DNA of 64,000 bases, taken from Mucidula mucida. Its lineage: Eukaryota > Basidiomycota > Agaricomycetes > Agaricales > Physalacriaceae. The notes below the pieces were generated by a model that saw only the letters and a list, made by a program, of their open reading frames with translations, was not told the DNA's origin and did no database searches. The translations under genes were made by a program, and so were the position numbers. Location: NCBI GenBank assembly GCA_015501055.1, contig JADNYV010000057.1:62001-126000 (forward strand), read 5' to 3'. Below are positions 29,594 to 40,906 of the stretch, in pieces (position 1 is the stretch's first letter; each line of letters begins with the position of its first letter).

Positions 29594-31977
29594 TCACATC
29601 ATCTGTAGTTCACCTATCAATATAGCTTCAATGCTCTCGCCTGCTTCGATGATTTTCGGCCCATCAGATGTCCTCTGAGGCAGAATTACCAGGCCATTTG
29701 CGCCACTCATGCTTGCCGCACGACTCGAACGCTGCCCGCCAGTGCTCTCCGCTTTCAATCCATCAATCCCAGCCCGTACGACAACTCGGTGGAACTCTGT
29801 CCGTGGGTCAAGAGTCATCGCGTGTTGAAGCTTTCATGGCCATTTTGTCAGAAAATTCACAGGAAGACGAAAATAAACCCTCACTTGCACTCTTATACGT
29901 GGGTAGTGGCATGCGGTTTTTGGCCAACCGCCGAGCTTCCGAAGGGCCGGGACGACAAAGACATGAAAAGTAACGAGAGCAGACGCTGGGTTGCCCGGTA
30001 ACGCGAACACTGGCTTGGCGATTCCATTCCAAGGGATGGTGGCAAACGTCGTAGGCTTTCCGGGCTTGATGGCGACGCGCCCGAAATGAACTGTACCCTG
30101 AAAGTGGCGTTCAATGACCGGCTTGAGAAGATCCGACGGTCCCATCGACGTTCCGCCTGTGGATATCAGGATGTCGGCGCGCTCCAAGCCAGTCTTGATG
30201 GCCTCGACGTGACGTTCAATTCTGAAGGGCGATGAGCTTACAATGCGCCTTTGTACATAGGAGAATGGAAGCTTAACTGGTCAGCAACAATTCCGAGATT
30301 AAGCACCTCATAACCTAGGCCTTCGAGAGCGGCTGTCAATGAGGGTCTATTTGTATCCCAAATCCCCCATGAAGACTCTCCGTGCAGGGGAGCTGGTGCT
30401 TGGAGGTCTACAATTTCATTTCCGGTGCTCAGCACGGCGACGACAGGTTTCTTGTAAACCTTAACCTGAGATTGCATGAGTTCAATTGCGAGTACCAAGG
30501 CTGGACAGTCGTACCTCTTTCCTACCAACAAAAGCCAGCGTACCAACTTCACCCCCAGCGCTTATGATCCGATCGCCCTTACGCATTACAAGATCTCCGG
30601 CCTTGACATCTGAGCCTGGAGCACGTACATTCTCACCTGTATCGACATCAGCCAGTAACATGACAGTGGCCTCCTCCCCATCGGATTCTGTGGCGATACG
30701 AGTGTCTTCCACCATTATTACAGCATCGGTTCCTTCAGGAAGTGGGCCACCCGTGTTTATTCGGTAGATGGTCTCTGCTGGAAGCGGAGAGGCGATGTTG
30801 TGTGTCTGCGACGTGACAACGGTGTAGGTATTATCCTTACTCTTGGGCGCAGAAGCTAGCACATAAAAAGTAAGCGCTTAAGCTCAGGTGATGAGATTTA
30901 ACCAACTCAAAATAGCATATCCGTCGACACTAGTTGTGGCTGTAGGAGGTATATTCGAAGGTGAATATACATCCTCTGCTAGTACATGCCCAGCCAGAGC
31001 TGGCGTTACCTTGCAAATGGACGGAGGGTGTCAGTAGAACTTTTCAACATCCTAAAGTGTAACTAACCGGAAGGGTGATCTCTGTTAACCTCTCAACGGT
31101 AGACAGGATTCTAGACAAGGCTTCTTCCAGCGAAACCAACGCGTACGGTGATACACGGTGTCGGGCAGTGACTGACAAAGCATCAAAATCTATCTTCCAA
31201 GCAAGAGCGAACATACCGGGAGCCTCAGGATCATGAGAAAGGACTTGGGGCGTCCTTGGCTGGGGAATTTGATGATCGTGCCCATGGTGGTGATGGTGAT
31301 GGTGAGCATGTTCGTGCCCACCAGAGCTTGACGCGACTGGAGACGACGAACCTATCGCGTTATGAACCGCCTGTCCCGAACCACCTTTGACAAGTTCAAC
31401 GGCGTGATGAAGAATACCATCCTGTAAAAGAGCTTCAAGATTCTCTTTAACAGCCTTAACGCTACCAGGCAAGGTCACGATGAGCGTGTTTTCGAGCGTG
31501 CCAGCGACTGGGCGCGAAAGTGACGCTAATGGCGTATGTTTCAATGACGAAGCCAGCAAGAGATGGACCAATCCAGACGCCTGCCGCTGAAGCAGAGGCG
31601 TGACAGCCTAAGACAGTAAAGCACTTTATGAGCTAGCGACTCGATACTACTACGACGCGTTGTAATACCTCAGGTGTTTTGTCCCGGACACCGAAGCCTG
31701 TCCCTCCAGTTGTGATGATAACATCAACTTGACCGCTATAGCACCAGAGATTTATCGCTTTTTGTATCAGCGGAATGTCGTCAGATACAATTGCGTAGTC
31801 GACGCAAGATAGTTTCGCCTGCTGCACAAGTTCTGAGATCTTGGGACCAGATTTATCTGCACTGCTATCATTGGCGGCCGTGTCGCTGACTGAACACGAG
31901 CTCCGATGAGACGGGCGTCCGATAAACAGCTAGTTCCGCTTGCCTGTAAGGACTGCGACGCGTATGACATTGGCCAT
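29594..31977 (-). CDS. Molybdenum cofactor biosynthesis fusion, MogA-MoeA (gephyrin/Cnx1 type)
   Basis: The two-domain protein adenylates molybdopterin (MogA-like domain) and inserts molybdate (MoeA-like domain). The start at 31977 gives MANVIRVAVLTV-SDTAANDSS, then DDIPLIQKAINLWC, the MogA signature VDVIITTGGTGFG, and LPGSVKAVKENLEALL. A linker with the His-rich run GHEHAHHHHHHHGHDH (about 31280-31320) leads into MoeA: VSLEEALSRILSTV, YRINTGGPLPEGTDAVIMVE, AGDLVMRKGDRI, VLSTGNEIVDL, DILISTGGTSMGPSDLLKPV and KPVFALPGNPASALVTF. MogA-first order is as in gephyrin and fungal CnxE, the reverse of plant Cnx1. The first intron (31890-31943) uses a GC donor. All key motifs are present. Confidence 0.93.
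31890..31943 (-). other. GC-AG intron in the MogA domain
   Basis: The frame of VLTV-SDTAAND is kept only if the 54 nt from GCAAGC to TTCAG is removed, since no in-frame GT donor lies nearby. GC-AG introns form a minor class recognised by the major spliceosome, with donors close to GCAAGT, as here. Confidence 0.7.
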
Positions 31978-32163
31978 GTTGGAAGTTGTAGACCGACCGA
32001 GATATCCGATCAGCTTAGTATCCCAACTATGACTCATCGGCGCTGTTCGCGTACTGTCAATGTCATCGTCTAATCGTTGGGGTATCTATACAAGTAAAGC
32101 TACATTCTGTTTGACTAATTTGCAGTGTGTAGTAATAAGACAGTATGGTATACAGGTCGTCAG

Positions 32164-34473
32164 CTACATGGGGTTCCCTACAAACGTTCGACCGCCATCC
32201 GCAGGGTTTTTGGGCCCTTTGAGATAGTCCATCGAATCGTTCCCAAAAAAATGAGACCAGAACTCCTGGCCCTGATAGTCTTGACCGCTCATTCCCGTGG
32301 CGCTGGCGTGCGTGTGTGCGGCGTGCGTATGTGAGGCGTGCGTATGTGAGGCGTGCGTATGTGAGGCGTGCGTATGTGAGACCCCACTCGAACTTCCCCC
32401 AAAGTTCGGCAGCTCCTCCAAGGAATGTGAGTGTTGCGATAGTGAGGAGTCTGACCGCGGAGTATATGCCAGCGGCGAAGGAAGGTGGAGTTGAGCATCT
32501 GGAGGGCTGCCCGATGATTGACCCTTCTCCTGCCAAGAAGTCATCATTGAATGTATGACTTGCGCACAGCGCCGGGCAGCATGGTCCTCGGAAAAGCTTC
32601 CATGGGACAAGGCTAGCATCGTCTGGTCGAGGAGTTTATCCCCAGATCCCAATAACTCTATACCGAATCGATCTGACACAAGGAACTTGACCCCCACAAC
32701 AAGGCCGGCGGCGAATCCAATCATGATGAAGACAATGTCCGGTGACGTGGCCAAAAGAGAGTAATCGGTCTGTAGAATGGATACTAGGAGGGCTTCGGCC
32801 ACTTGAAGCACCTCCTTGCCCCACGTCAGGACGACATTGAGGCCGTGTGGTCGTATTTCTAGAAACCACATTGGACTTGTCGTGTTGTTGGTGTCTCGCA
32901 CGATTCGGCGAGCATGGAAAACGGCATTATAGAGGACTAGATGTCGACACGACAATAGGATCGTGAGCAGCATATGGTAATAAAATTTGTCGTGATCATG
33001 GACGACTATGAGAACATGAGTACGATATACGTGATAAAAGCAACGTTGCGTACCCGATAGTGGCAAAATCAATCTTGAAAGCCTGTCCATTGATGCAAGG
33101 GCGGTGGATACTCCGGTGTACCAGCTGTCGATTTCTCCCCGGTGATTCAACTGGACGCCCATGCCCTCTTCCGCAGCATTGTAAACTTCAGCTAGCAGGC
33201 GTATCCGAAGGTCTCGTCCCTCGGAAATAGTTGTCGGAGATGACAGCGGTATGAGATCAATATCGGCTTGGGAACGTCGCGAAAGTGGTTTTCGTCCGCT
33301 GCCCAAACAGAGCCTGATGGAGATGGTGGACGCGGTCAGGAAAAAGGGACAACGAGAGGGGTGGGCCGCGCTTACATTGACTCAGTGTTTGCAAGAACTA
33401 TCCACTGAGGAACGAAGTCAAAACGGACGATATACAAACGTTGATAAAAGTATGCATACCAATCTTGCTTTATTTAGCTCAACCTCGTAGTTGAGTTGGC
33501 TATGGCGCGGAGTAGCAGACAGGGTGTTGTCGCGCAAACCCTTCGCAAGAGCAGATGATTCGTTCAGGCGCATATTCATTGCCATGCTGACCGCCATACT
33601 GATGAGCATCTTGCCATCTCGTCCACCACTCTGTGAGATGCCACAGATTGGGGACCACAACGAGAGAATGATCAGCCCTTGGATGGTCTCGAGTGATTCA
33701 TATCTTGCAGGATTGAAGATCATGCGGGCGATTGTGTCCTCGGTAAGTTTTTGTAACCGCGGGGCGATATTGGAACGTGTAGCAATGTCGAGGTAGCGCG
33801 ATGAGATAGTGCAGCAGACAAGGTCGAGAAAGGGAGTTGCACCTTCGTGGATGAGCGTGAAGTTCATCCACGGCGCGTATTTTGCCGAGAACCTGTAGAG
33901 TCTTTGGTCAACGTTCCGCGGCATTAAATCAAGATCCACAAACATTGCTAGGTGGTGATCGATTTCTGGCTGCGTTAAAATATTGACGAGCGACTGGTCG
34001 TTTACGGCGGAAAGAACGGTCGGCTCCGCCGATATCGGTTGCTTGCACAGTTCTTGGATCGCCACCATAGGCGCAGACCAGTCCAAATCCTGAGGAACGA
34101 ATGACCACATGAAGTCCGCCCTCGGAAACGGCTCGTTTAGCAGTGACGCGTCCGGCGCACCAGCAGCCGGCGAGCCCGCAGCAGGACGCGGAAGACCGTC
34201 TACGAGCGTCGCGCTCACGTTCGAGCTGCTAGGGGAAGTTGACGGATCAGGCGCGAAAAGGGATTTGTCCATGGTCTCGTAGGAACATGTCGAATTGAGG
34301 ACCTTGCACCGATGACAGCGAACCTTGCTGTGAGTAAAGCCATCCAGGATCTCGCAGCGGGTTTTATGTTTTCGGCAAGACGTGCATGCCTGTATCTTCG
34401 AGCGCTTTGAGCGACCGCGTCCGGAACTAGGGCCGGCTTCGTCGCCGCGATTGCTTTCCCTAGAGCGCTTCAT
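32164..34473 (-). CDS. Zn2Cys6 transcription factor with His-rich C-terminal repeats
   Basis: The start at 34473 gives MKRSRESNRGDEAG, a basic patch (GRGRSKRSKIQ) and then a Zn2Cys6 cluster, C-x2-C-x6-C-x12-C-x2-C-x6-C, from CTSCRKHKTRC to CHRCKVLNSTC. These are DNA-binding regulators found in fungi. After a Ser/Pro/Ala linker comes the helical middle region typical of the fungal transcription-factor domain (AKYAPWMNFTLIHEGATPFL, LETIQGLIILSLWSPICG, AVSMAMNMRLNESS). Introns lie around 33300-33480 and 33000-33060. Near the C-terminus a 15 bp unit repeated five times (32306-32380) encodes (S/A)HTHA repeats, followed by GMSGQDYQGQEFWSHFFGND. Target genes are unknown. Upstream, YIH1 starts 152 bp away in the other direction. 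Confidence 0.88.
32306..32380 (-). repeat. 15 bp tandem repeat x5 in coding sequence
   Basis: The plus-strand unit GCGTGCGTATGTGAG occurs four times exactly from 32321 to 32380, with a diverged fifth copy at 32306-32320. On the coding (minus) strand it reads five residues per unit, SHTHA, so length changes keep the frame. Confidence 0.95.
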
Positions 34474-34625
34474 ATAGACCGGTGAGAGGAAAATAGCAAA
34501 AGTCAGAGAGGATCCAGTATGGATATAAATTGTATAGCATCGTGATTGGTGATCGTGAGACAACTGCAGCCCTTGACAGAACAGGCAAATCACTTTTGAT
34601 CAACCCCGTTTTCCCGCTCCATGCC

Positions 34626-35886
34626 ATGACAATTTCCCAACTCATTCAAGAGGTACAAAGTCGCCCTGACGGAGAGGCTGCTACCGCCGTTCTGTCTGAA
34701 CTTGAAGGTCGGTTTACTGTCCGCGCCTGCAGGCGATGCTGAACTCTTCACAGTGCTAGAATCTATATACGGCACTGAGTCGATTGGGACCTGGCAACCT
34801 AACAGGGCCCCCCATGATGGAACTCTGAGGTACCAGGTTTCACTGAGGTGAGCTTCGCTTCGTTAAGCAACCACACCTGGACCGTAAAACGTTTAGTTTT
34901 CCTTCTCCTCATGAAGATGTCTCATCAAGGTCCTCGTGTCTTTGCCTCCGTCATATCCTACCAGCTCTCCACCTCAACTACAACTACTGTCTCGGTACAT
35001 TGGATCGTATGGCTCTGACTCTGTACTATTCGGGTCTGTTTTGAAGACGTTTATTTCTATAAATGGCGTCGAATGGTCCCCTGACCAGGTTTGTGTATTT
35101 GATGGACTACAAAACGTATTGGATCGCTGCATCGAGTGGTACGAAGATCATTTGAATGCCGATCAGGCTGGCGAACTACTGCGCGAGGACGAAAAGGAAC
35201 AACATAATACCCTCGTCTCTCACACGTTAGAGCGAGCCGCATGCGACGAGCCGCCTCAACCCTCGATTTCAGAGCCTGTACCGTTGCCTGACGCGCTTCG
35301 GCTGCTTTCGGGGGCCCGTATTTTCGAAGCCGAGGCGATCACAGACCGCAAAAGCGCGTTTGTGGGGAGAGCGTGTACGATAACAGATCCAACCCAGGTT
35401 CGACTCGGGACTCTCGAGTTACTTCGTCTGATTCATGAGCTTCAGGTACCAATTATACTTTCTCATCTTCAGCCGATAGACGGATCTCCCGAGCCGCCCA
35501 TCCGATAATTAATGCGTGGAGGTGTCAAGTGGGGAACATCCTCCACCAAGGTAAAGTTCAACGTTTTCTTCGTCTGCTTCATGCTGAATGGCGGCTTTAG
35601 ACAACGACGACGACGGGGAAACGGCGGCTGGAGGTCGTTTGGCGCATTTGTTGCAGATACTTGTGGGTCGTCTTTTGGTTTAGGCTAAGACTTGGCTTTC
35701 TCAGTCGTTTTGATGGTACAGGAAGTGAACAATGTCCTTGTCATCGTTACAAGATATTTCGGAGGGATCCATCTTGGTCCAGATCGCTTCAAACATATCA
35801 ATCAGGCAGCACGAAACGCTTTAGAGCTCGGCGGCTTCCTAGATAGTCCCGACGTTTCAAAAAAGGCAAAAGGAAGGAAACACTAA
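34626..35886 (+). CDS. YIH1: Yih1/IMPACT homologue (RWD plus Impact domain)
   Basis: Yih1/IMPACT binds Gcn1 through its RWD domain and so restrains the Gcn2 eIF2-alpha kinase during amino-acid starvation. The start at 34626 gives MTISQLIQEVQSRPDGEA. RWD blocks follow: LFTVLESIYGTESIGTW, then LRYQVSLR, LVSLPPSYPTSSPPQLQLLS and RYIGSYG; an intron at 34849-34916 preserves the frame. The C-terminal ancient (UPF0029) domain shows AITDRKSAFVGRACTI, HPIINAWRCQ, DNDDDGETAAGGRLAHLL, and VNNVLVIVTRYFGGIHLGPD. The first intron (34715-34739) is only 25 nt if all of the first exon is used; an alternative donor at about 34664 gives a longer intron and a shorter N-terminus. Both domains are complete. Confidence 0.87.
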
Positions 35887-35925
35887 ATTACGACTTCGCG
35901 CAGCACATTATACATGCATCCCTTT

Positions 35926-37123
35926 CTACATAACAGTGCAATTGTCTGTGTCGAAATCGGTGTCCCGTCCTGGCGGAGCATGAGTAGGTCCCTCAACTTC
36001 TTCTTCCAGATCCCGATCGAAGCCTGCCTTGTTGTTGGTGTATCTCTCCGTGGCCACCCACACGCTGTCTCCCATTGGTGTGGCGTGTAATAAATGCGTA
36101 GGCAATACTGGATCTCCTTGAACGAATTCCATGATGCTTTCTGGTTGCGCTAGAATATCACGCAAACGGGACATCTAAAACATTAATTAGAAACTGCCTG
36201 CCTTATGAAAGGTGGCGCAAACGAACCCAGTAAACGTTGCCCCATTTCGTGTTTGATAAAATTTCTCTCGCTTCGTTGACTGTGAACGGCAAAGCGAGTG
36301 GCCACCAACTGTTTGCCTTTTGGCTCACATCGTGCATCATAACAGGGACGACACCCAGCTGACCTCTTCCCTTCACGATATCGTTTTGAATCTTGATGTA
36401 TTCAGTCAGTTGCTTCTTCTCCATCTCTGGCATACTATCGATAATGTCCTCGCGAGGAAACATCGTCCCTTTTTTCAATACAAAGATATCTGTCGGTGCG
36501 CGATTTTTGTGATCTGGATGCAGCTCGAGTTCCATGTGGAAGCATTTCTTGTCCACATTTTCGGGGTGTTTGACGACATCCATGGCTTGCATGGCCGCTT
36601 GTCGGAACACCTCCAGCTTGATGGGGCCCTCGAACCTGCAAACGACGATCATCAGAGAGTCTGAAATTCTAAATGCACTCCGGTGCTGATAGCTCCTCGG
36701 ATCACAGCGTACCATTTCGTAAAACGAGCAATGCTTGCGGCCTGACCAGGGTTCTGGGCAAAGACCTGTTTACGCTGTCGAGACATCGCACATGGCATCT
36801 TGTGGGTGGGCCAATTCCCGCGTTGACATTCTACGCTCTGTTGGAGCCGTCCTCATCCATTCGATACTTTAACTGGTAAGAGGGCAAGACTGACACAGTA
36901 GCAAACCTATGGGAGCGTTCAGATAGTTGTTCGAGGCGGGATCAATTGCAGATCATCTGGATTTGATGGAAAAACCCACCTCTTTACATTTACTGCAGGA
37001 CTGGAAAGGCTTATCTCTGCCAAGTTCTTGCGGAGTCCTTGAGCACGTATGGCAATGGCCTTGAACGCGCGATCTGCTTTTGATTAGGATCTCTTTTTTC
37101 TTGTTTTTCGGTTGCGACTCCAT
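35926..37123 (-). CDS. MYND-finger protein with uncharacterised C-terminal domain
   Basis: The start at 37123 gives MESQPKNKKKEI, then a MYND zinc finger assembled over three exons: CHTCSRTPQELG, FQSCSKCKE, VCYC and SVECQRGNWPTHKMPC. MYND fingers mediate protein-protein contacts. No SET domain follows. The C-terminal part has FTKWYAVIRG, VFRQAAMQAMDVVKHPENVD, KCFHMELELHPDHKNR, PREDIIDSMPEMEKKQLTEY, and LGVVPVMMHDVSQKANSWWP, which look conserved and folded but match no domain I can name. Similar MYND-plus-unknown proteins are numerous in Agaricomycetes. Introns lie near 36890-36965 (two, around the VCYC piece), 36640-36690 and 36175-36220. The protein is probably complete, with the stop at 35926-35928. 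Confidence 0.8.
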
Positions 37124-38922
37124 GGCCGACTGAGGAGAGGTAGGGAGTCACGTGGGAAGTATATTGAGCGGCTCGTCTGCCCTATGACCTGGTTCTAGAC
37201 CCGGCTGAACTAGACTCGTACGGTCGTCGGGCCTAATGCGCGTCACAATGACCAAGTTTGGTTTGCATTGCACGTTTCAGTGTGCACCAGTTAAGTCCAG
37301 GCGCGCGGATCTCTCCGACCAAGCAACTTGAACTAGTCTCGATATGCGCATTTTAGTTTGACCATACGCCCAATTCTCGAGGATCCAGGGGCGTAATACT
37401 ACGGCTACTATCATTTTCATGGACCATGAAATACCCAAGCAATCGAGGCCTTCCTTCTTTAAGCTTTATCGCCCATCCTATTGGGCACATTACTGTACTG
37501 GCGGCTCTCTGACTCTGAGTACTCCTCATGGAGTTACCGACTCCCATATTCCAATACTGTTCAAAAAAAGAAGAGACGAGACGCGTCCCAGTGAAGCGCG
37601 TCGAATTCAACCGATCTCACTCCAAGAAGAGCCAAATTCTATTCTTGAAATCTTAAGAGACAATCGTCTGGCGATTTCTGGACAGATGGATAGAGAGCCT
37701 CTTCCAGAACGCGCCCACCTATCTCGCCAATCGCTGAGCTTTACGAGGCGCTAGACTAGGACAAACAAAGGATGGCTTAGTGGAGTAACACGTTCCTCAC
37801 TCACATCTGCCTACTCGTCCTTCCTTCGACGTTTTCGACACATTGAAACATGGTTGCTCTCGCCTTAGTACTCGAGCGTTCAAGTACCCCGTATCCGAAT
37901 ATCTGCGCCTGTTCCGGGGCCTTTCGACGCATCTCTCGATAGAAGACTTTCTTGCATACCCTGACATCCCTAGTATGGCATCTTGCACCGACATCTGAGT
38001 GTTGATGATGTTCCTTGCGCTCCGTTTTCTCCGTTTTCCCGAGGGAGTTTCCATTGTCCTGCAGCACCCTTCATGGGCTCACTCAGAGAGACCTAAAAAG
38101 ACATGCTGAGCAGTTTCACGATATGGAGTAAATCGATGGGATAAGATTCGGTTTCGCGTACATTACCTGCAATCAATGAAATAATCATTCATTTCACTCC
38201 AAGGACGCCGTCTCTTCGCTCTTTTTTTTCTGCAGCTCTGTTATCAGCCCTGCGCAAACACACAATGGGGGGAGCTTGGCTTAGCGAGAACGACATTCTT
38301 ACCACTCATCGTTGAAGTACATATGGGCCAACGTAACACGAAAGACGCTCAATGTCTGCGCCGTGTCAACAGTCTAAACGTCTTCCCTTTCCCGCATAGC
38401 GGCTCGTCTTCGTGGCCACATAATAAAACAGCCGGACCAATAGGTAAAAGTTGCTCCAGTCAACAAGTTCGACGGGAAAAGAGTGTGTGCGGCGTCTCGC
38501 GATGTTCCTGGCGACATTGATTTTCATCACCAGTTGGTCGGAGAGTGGCTGAGCTAACTTGGATTTCTCACCAGGTTTTGTCCGATGTCGATCGGGATGG
38601 TACTGGTAATGTTGTTTTTGCGTACTGTAGGCCCCGACGGTCCCCAAGTGGTTCGAATGCCAACGAGAGCAAGCCAATGAGCGTGGATGTGGTGGGAGAG
38701 CTGCCGCATTCCTGAAACTCGAGCTTGGTGCGATTTCATAGCATAATTGAATTGCGTTGACTGTTGGTATAGAAGCGCGATAAAGAAGACAACGACATAG
38801 CAAAGCGAACCCAGAAAAGAAACTCGAAACCTCATGAGTAACATGATAGGAAGTAAAAGTGCAATCGACTTGTTGAGAAGCAATGTGGCGGCAGACAGAG
38901 GTCGTACCTTGCAACATATGTA
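37124..38922. other. Intergenic region without recognisable gene
   Basis: About 1.8 kb with no family resemblance. Open frames on the minus strand at 38366-38926 contain a hydrophobic stretch (VSFLGSLCYVVVFFIALLY), but they overlap each other in different frames, lack splice logic and match nothing known to me. A poly-pyrimidine run lies at about 38218-38232. Confidence 0.4.
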
Positions 38923-40124
38923 TCAAGGTGCCTTCACCGCATAAACGGCTGCTGATTCCGATTCGTCACTGCAGGTCCCAATCTGAGGCAACACTGGGTG
39001 TTTTTCGGCCCATAGCCGCAGATGCTCTTCATACGAGATGTATCGCACCTCCTCTTCGTCCTCTTCTACATCCTCATCTTCATCCGAGTCGCAGCCGTCA
39101 TAAAAGCCCGGGTGGTATGCTTCAGCACTGTACCACCGAGGAAACCCATCTTCGTCGTTATGTAAACTGGAGTAGAGCGAGGACGAGGACGAGGAAGAGC
39201 TGTCGTTATAAGAAATGCAATCTTCATCATCGCTGGAAGTGGTGCTAAAGCTCTCCCAAGCAGTGTCGTCCTCTTCGTCGTATTGCGTTCCTGACGCGTT
39301 GCAAGGGATCAGCTCTTCTTCGTCCGTGGGCAAGAAGCATTCAGTGATGAGTTTGAGGTCGGGCTCTTCGCCCTCAGGACAAACGTCAAGACCCGCCTCT
39401 GCTGCACGCTTGAAAGTCTCTTCGAGAACGAAGATTTCCTTTTGAGATTCCTTTGCATAGAACAATTCTGATTCTCGAACCAATGCGCCGCCTTCGCCGA
39501 CAGAACTCGACGGAGACGACGCTTCCTCGAGATCCCGGAGCAGATCTTCCGAGCTGCCACAGCTTGTATCTGAATCATAAACATCCGCGAAGTAGTCCTC
39601 GTCTTCCAAGTCGTCATCGACGTCGACTGCGTCGCGTGCATATTCCGGTAATCGCACATACCGCAACGGGTACTCAAAAGACTGACGAACAGATTTGTAC
39701 GGCTTATCGAAAGGCACTTCCGTCGCGTCAGCATCCTCTTCTTCCGTCGCGTCCGCCCAGTCCACGAACATTGCTTGCATCATTTTGTGCTCTATGCCCT
39801 GGCAAATGTCGCGATGCGCGACCCATTCCAAAACGCTGTATGTATGCTCGAACTCGATTTTCCGGCTGCATCCGGCACAGCGCACGCTACGAGAGTGCAC
39901 CGAATCGCGTTGGATCCACGGTTCAGATTCGAGAATGTCGCGACGTTCCCATATTGGCAGGTCGAAAGGCGCGTCGGTATACGCTTGTATACAGTGTCGA
40001 AGGGTATGCTCGGCTCTTCAGCGATGAAGATGACAGTCGTGGGGTAATGCACGCTGGGAATAACGGTGTTGTACTGCCCGCACGAATCCAACCATTGGTG
40101 TCCTCCAATAGATTTTCCAGACAT
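38923..40124 (-). CDS. Acidic hypothetical protein with a small Cys/His motif
   Basis: I do not recognise this family. The start at 40124 gives MSGKSIGGHQWLDSCGQ. A 59 nt intron (about 40019-40077, GTACAA...GAAG) restores the frame into AEHTLRHCIQAYTDAPFDL and PIWERRDILESEPWIQRD. A possible zinc site follows, CAGCSRKIEFEHTYSVLEW to HRDIC (C-x2-C...H-x3-C). The rest is strongly acidic with Asp/Glu/Ser runs (for example VDVDDDLEDEDYFADVYD) and ends with SAAVYAVKAP. Such a short N-terminal finger-like motif with a disordered acidic tail could suit a nuclear protein, but this is inference. The long uninterrupted frame (38923-39900) supports real coding. Confidence 0.65.
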
Positions 40125-40906
40125 CGCTGTCGATTGTTATGGTTCAGAGATGAGGAGTAGGTGCTCTAATATATAACGCATACTGCACGTGTACGACGGG
40201 AGGTCCTATTAATTGATACATGTTTGTGAACGCGATCGTCGAGGGCCACCAGGTCCACATACCTCATTGTTCGCCTGTTTTGTGACGGAGCATTGTTATT
40301 GATAGATGAGCCGCAGCTTCACCGTACGCGGAAACACTTGCGGGGAATCCTATATCGCCATGCCGGCTGCTAGTTCATGGGATGTAATCCTCGTTTTCTC
40401 AAGGACCTGGTTGAAACCACATACGACTTTGAGAGGGTTCAACAGAAACGTAAAGAGTGATCACGAACATTCACTTCATTTTCGTACACTTGGGACTCCT
40501 TAGTGGCCGTCGGCTGGAACGCCATCATTCTGGGCATTCGCGATGGTCATGGACATAAAGAGAGTTGCATTCGGTCCGGTCATCCGAAACTTGCCAAAAA
40601 CATCCATGGAACTTGACATGAACTTGAGCTTTAATGCTGCTACTAGAGCTGAAGTAGCTCTCTCGTTGGCTTCACGGAAATGTGAAATCCTTACACACGA
40701 AGTCGCCTCGACTGGACTCGGGAGTCTGATTTCTCATTATAGCGTCCAAGGAAGGTTCAGTTCAAAGCAATCCTGTTGTGGCCTAGGCAATATCTCTGAC
40801 ATAAACGAAGATGATCAGATTCTCAATAGTGAGACTAACCTTTCCGTTCAGCTATGCTGTTCTTTCGAAGCTGATTTTGTCTCACACCCCTTTCATCCTG
40901 TCCACC
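40125..40906. other. Intergenic, promoter side of two divergent genes
   Basis: No gene recognised. A 128-codon open frame (40543-40929) runs into the next gene in another frame and shows no family features. Confidence 0.4.

Noticed and set aside
32297..32558. Cys-rich plus-strand open frames (repeats of CEACV and of RRAYV)
   Set aside because: They are artefacts of the 15 bp repeat read on the non-coding strand of the Zn2Cys6 gene.
38366..38926. Hydrophobic minus-strand open frames as a membrane protein gene
   Set aside because: Two overlapping frames both show hydrophobic patches, with no conserved motif or splice sites to choose between them.
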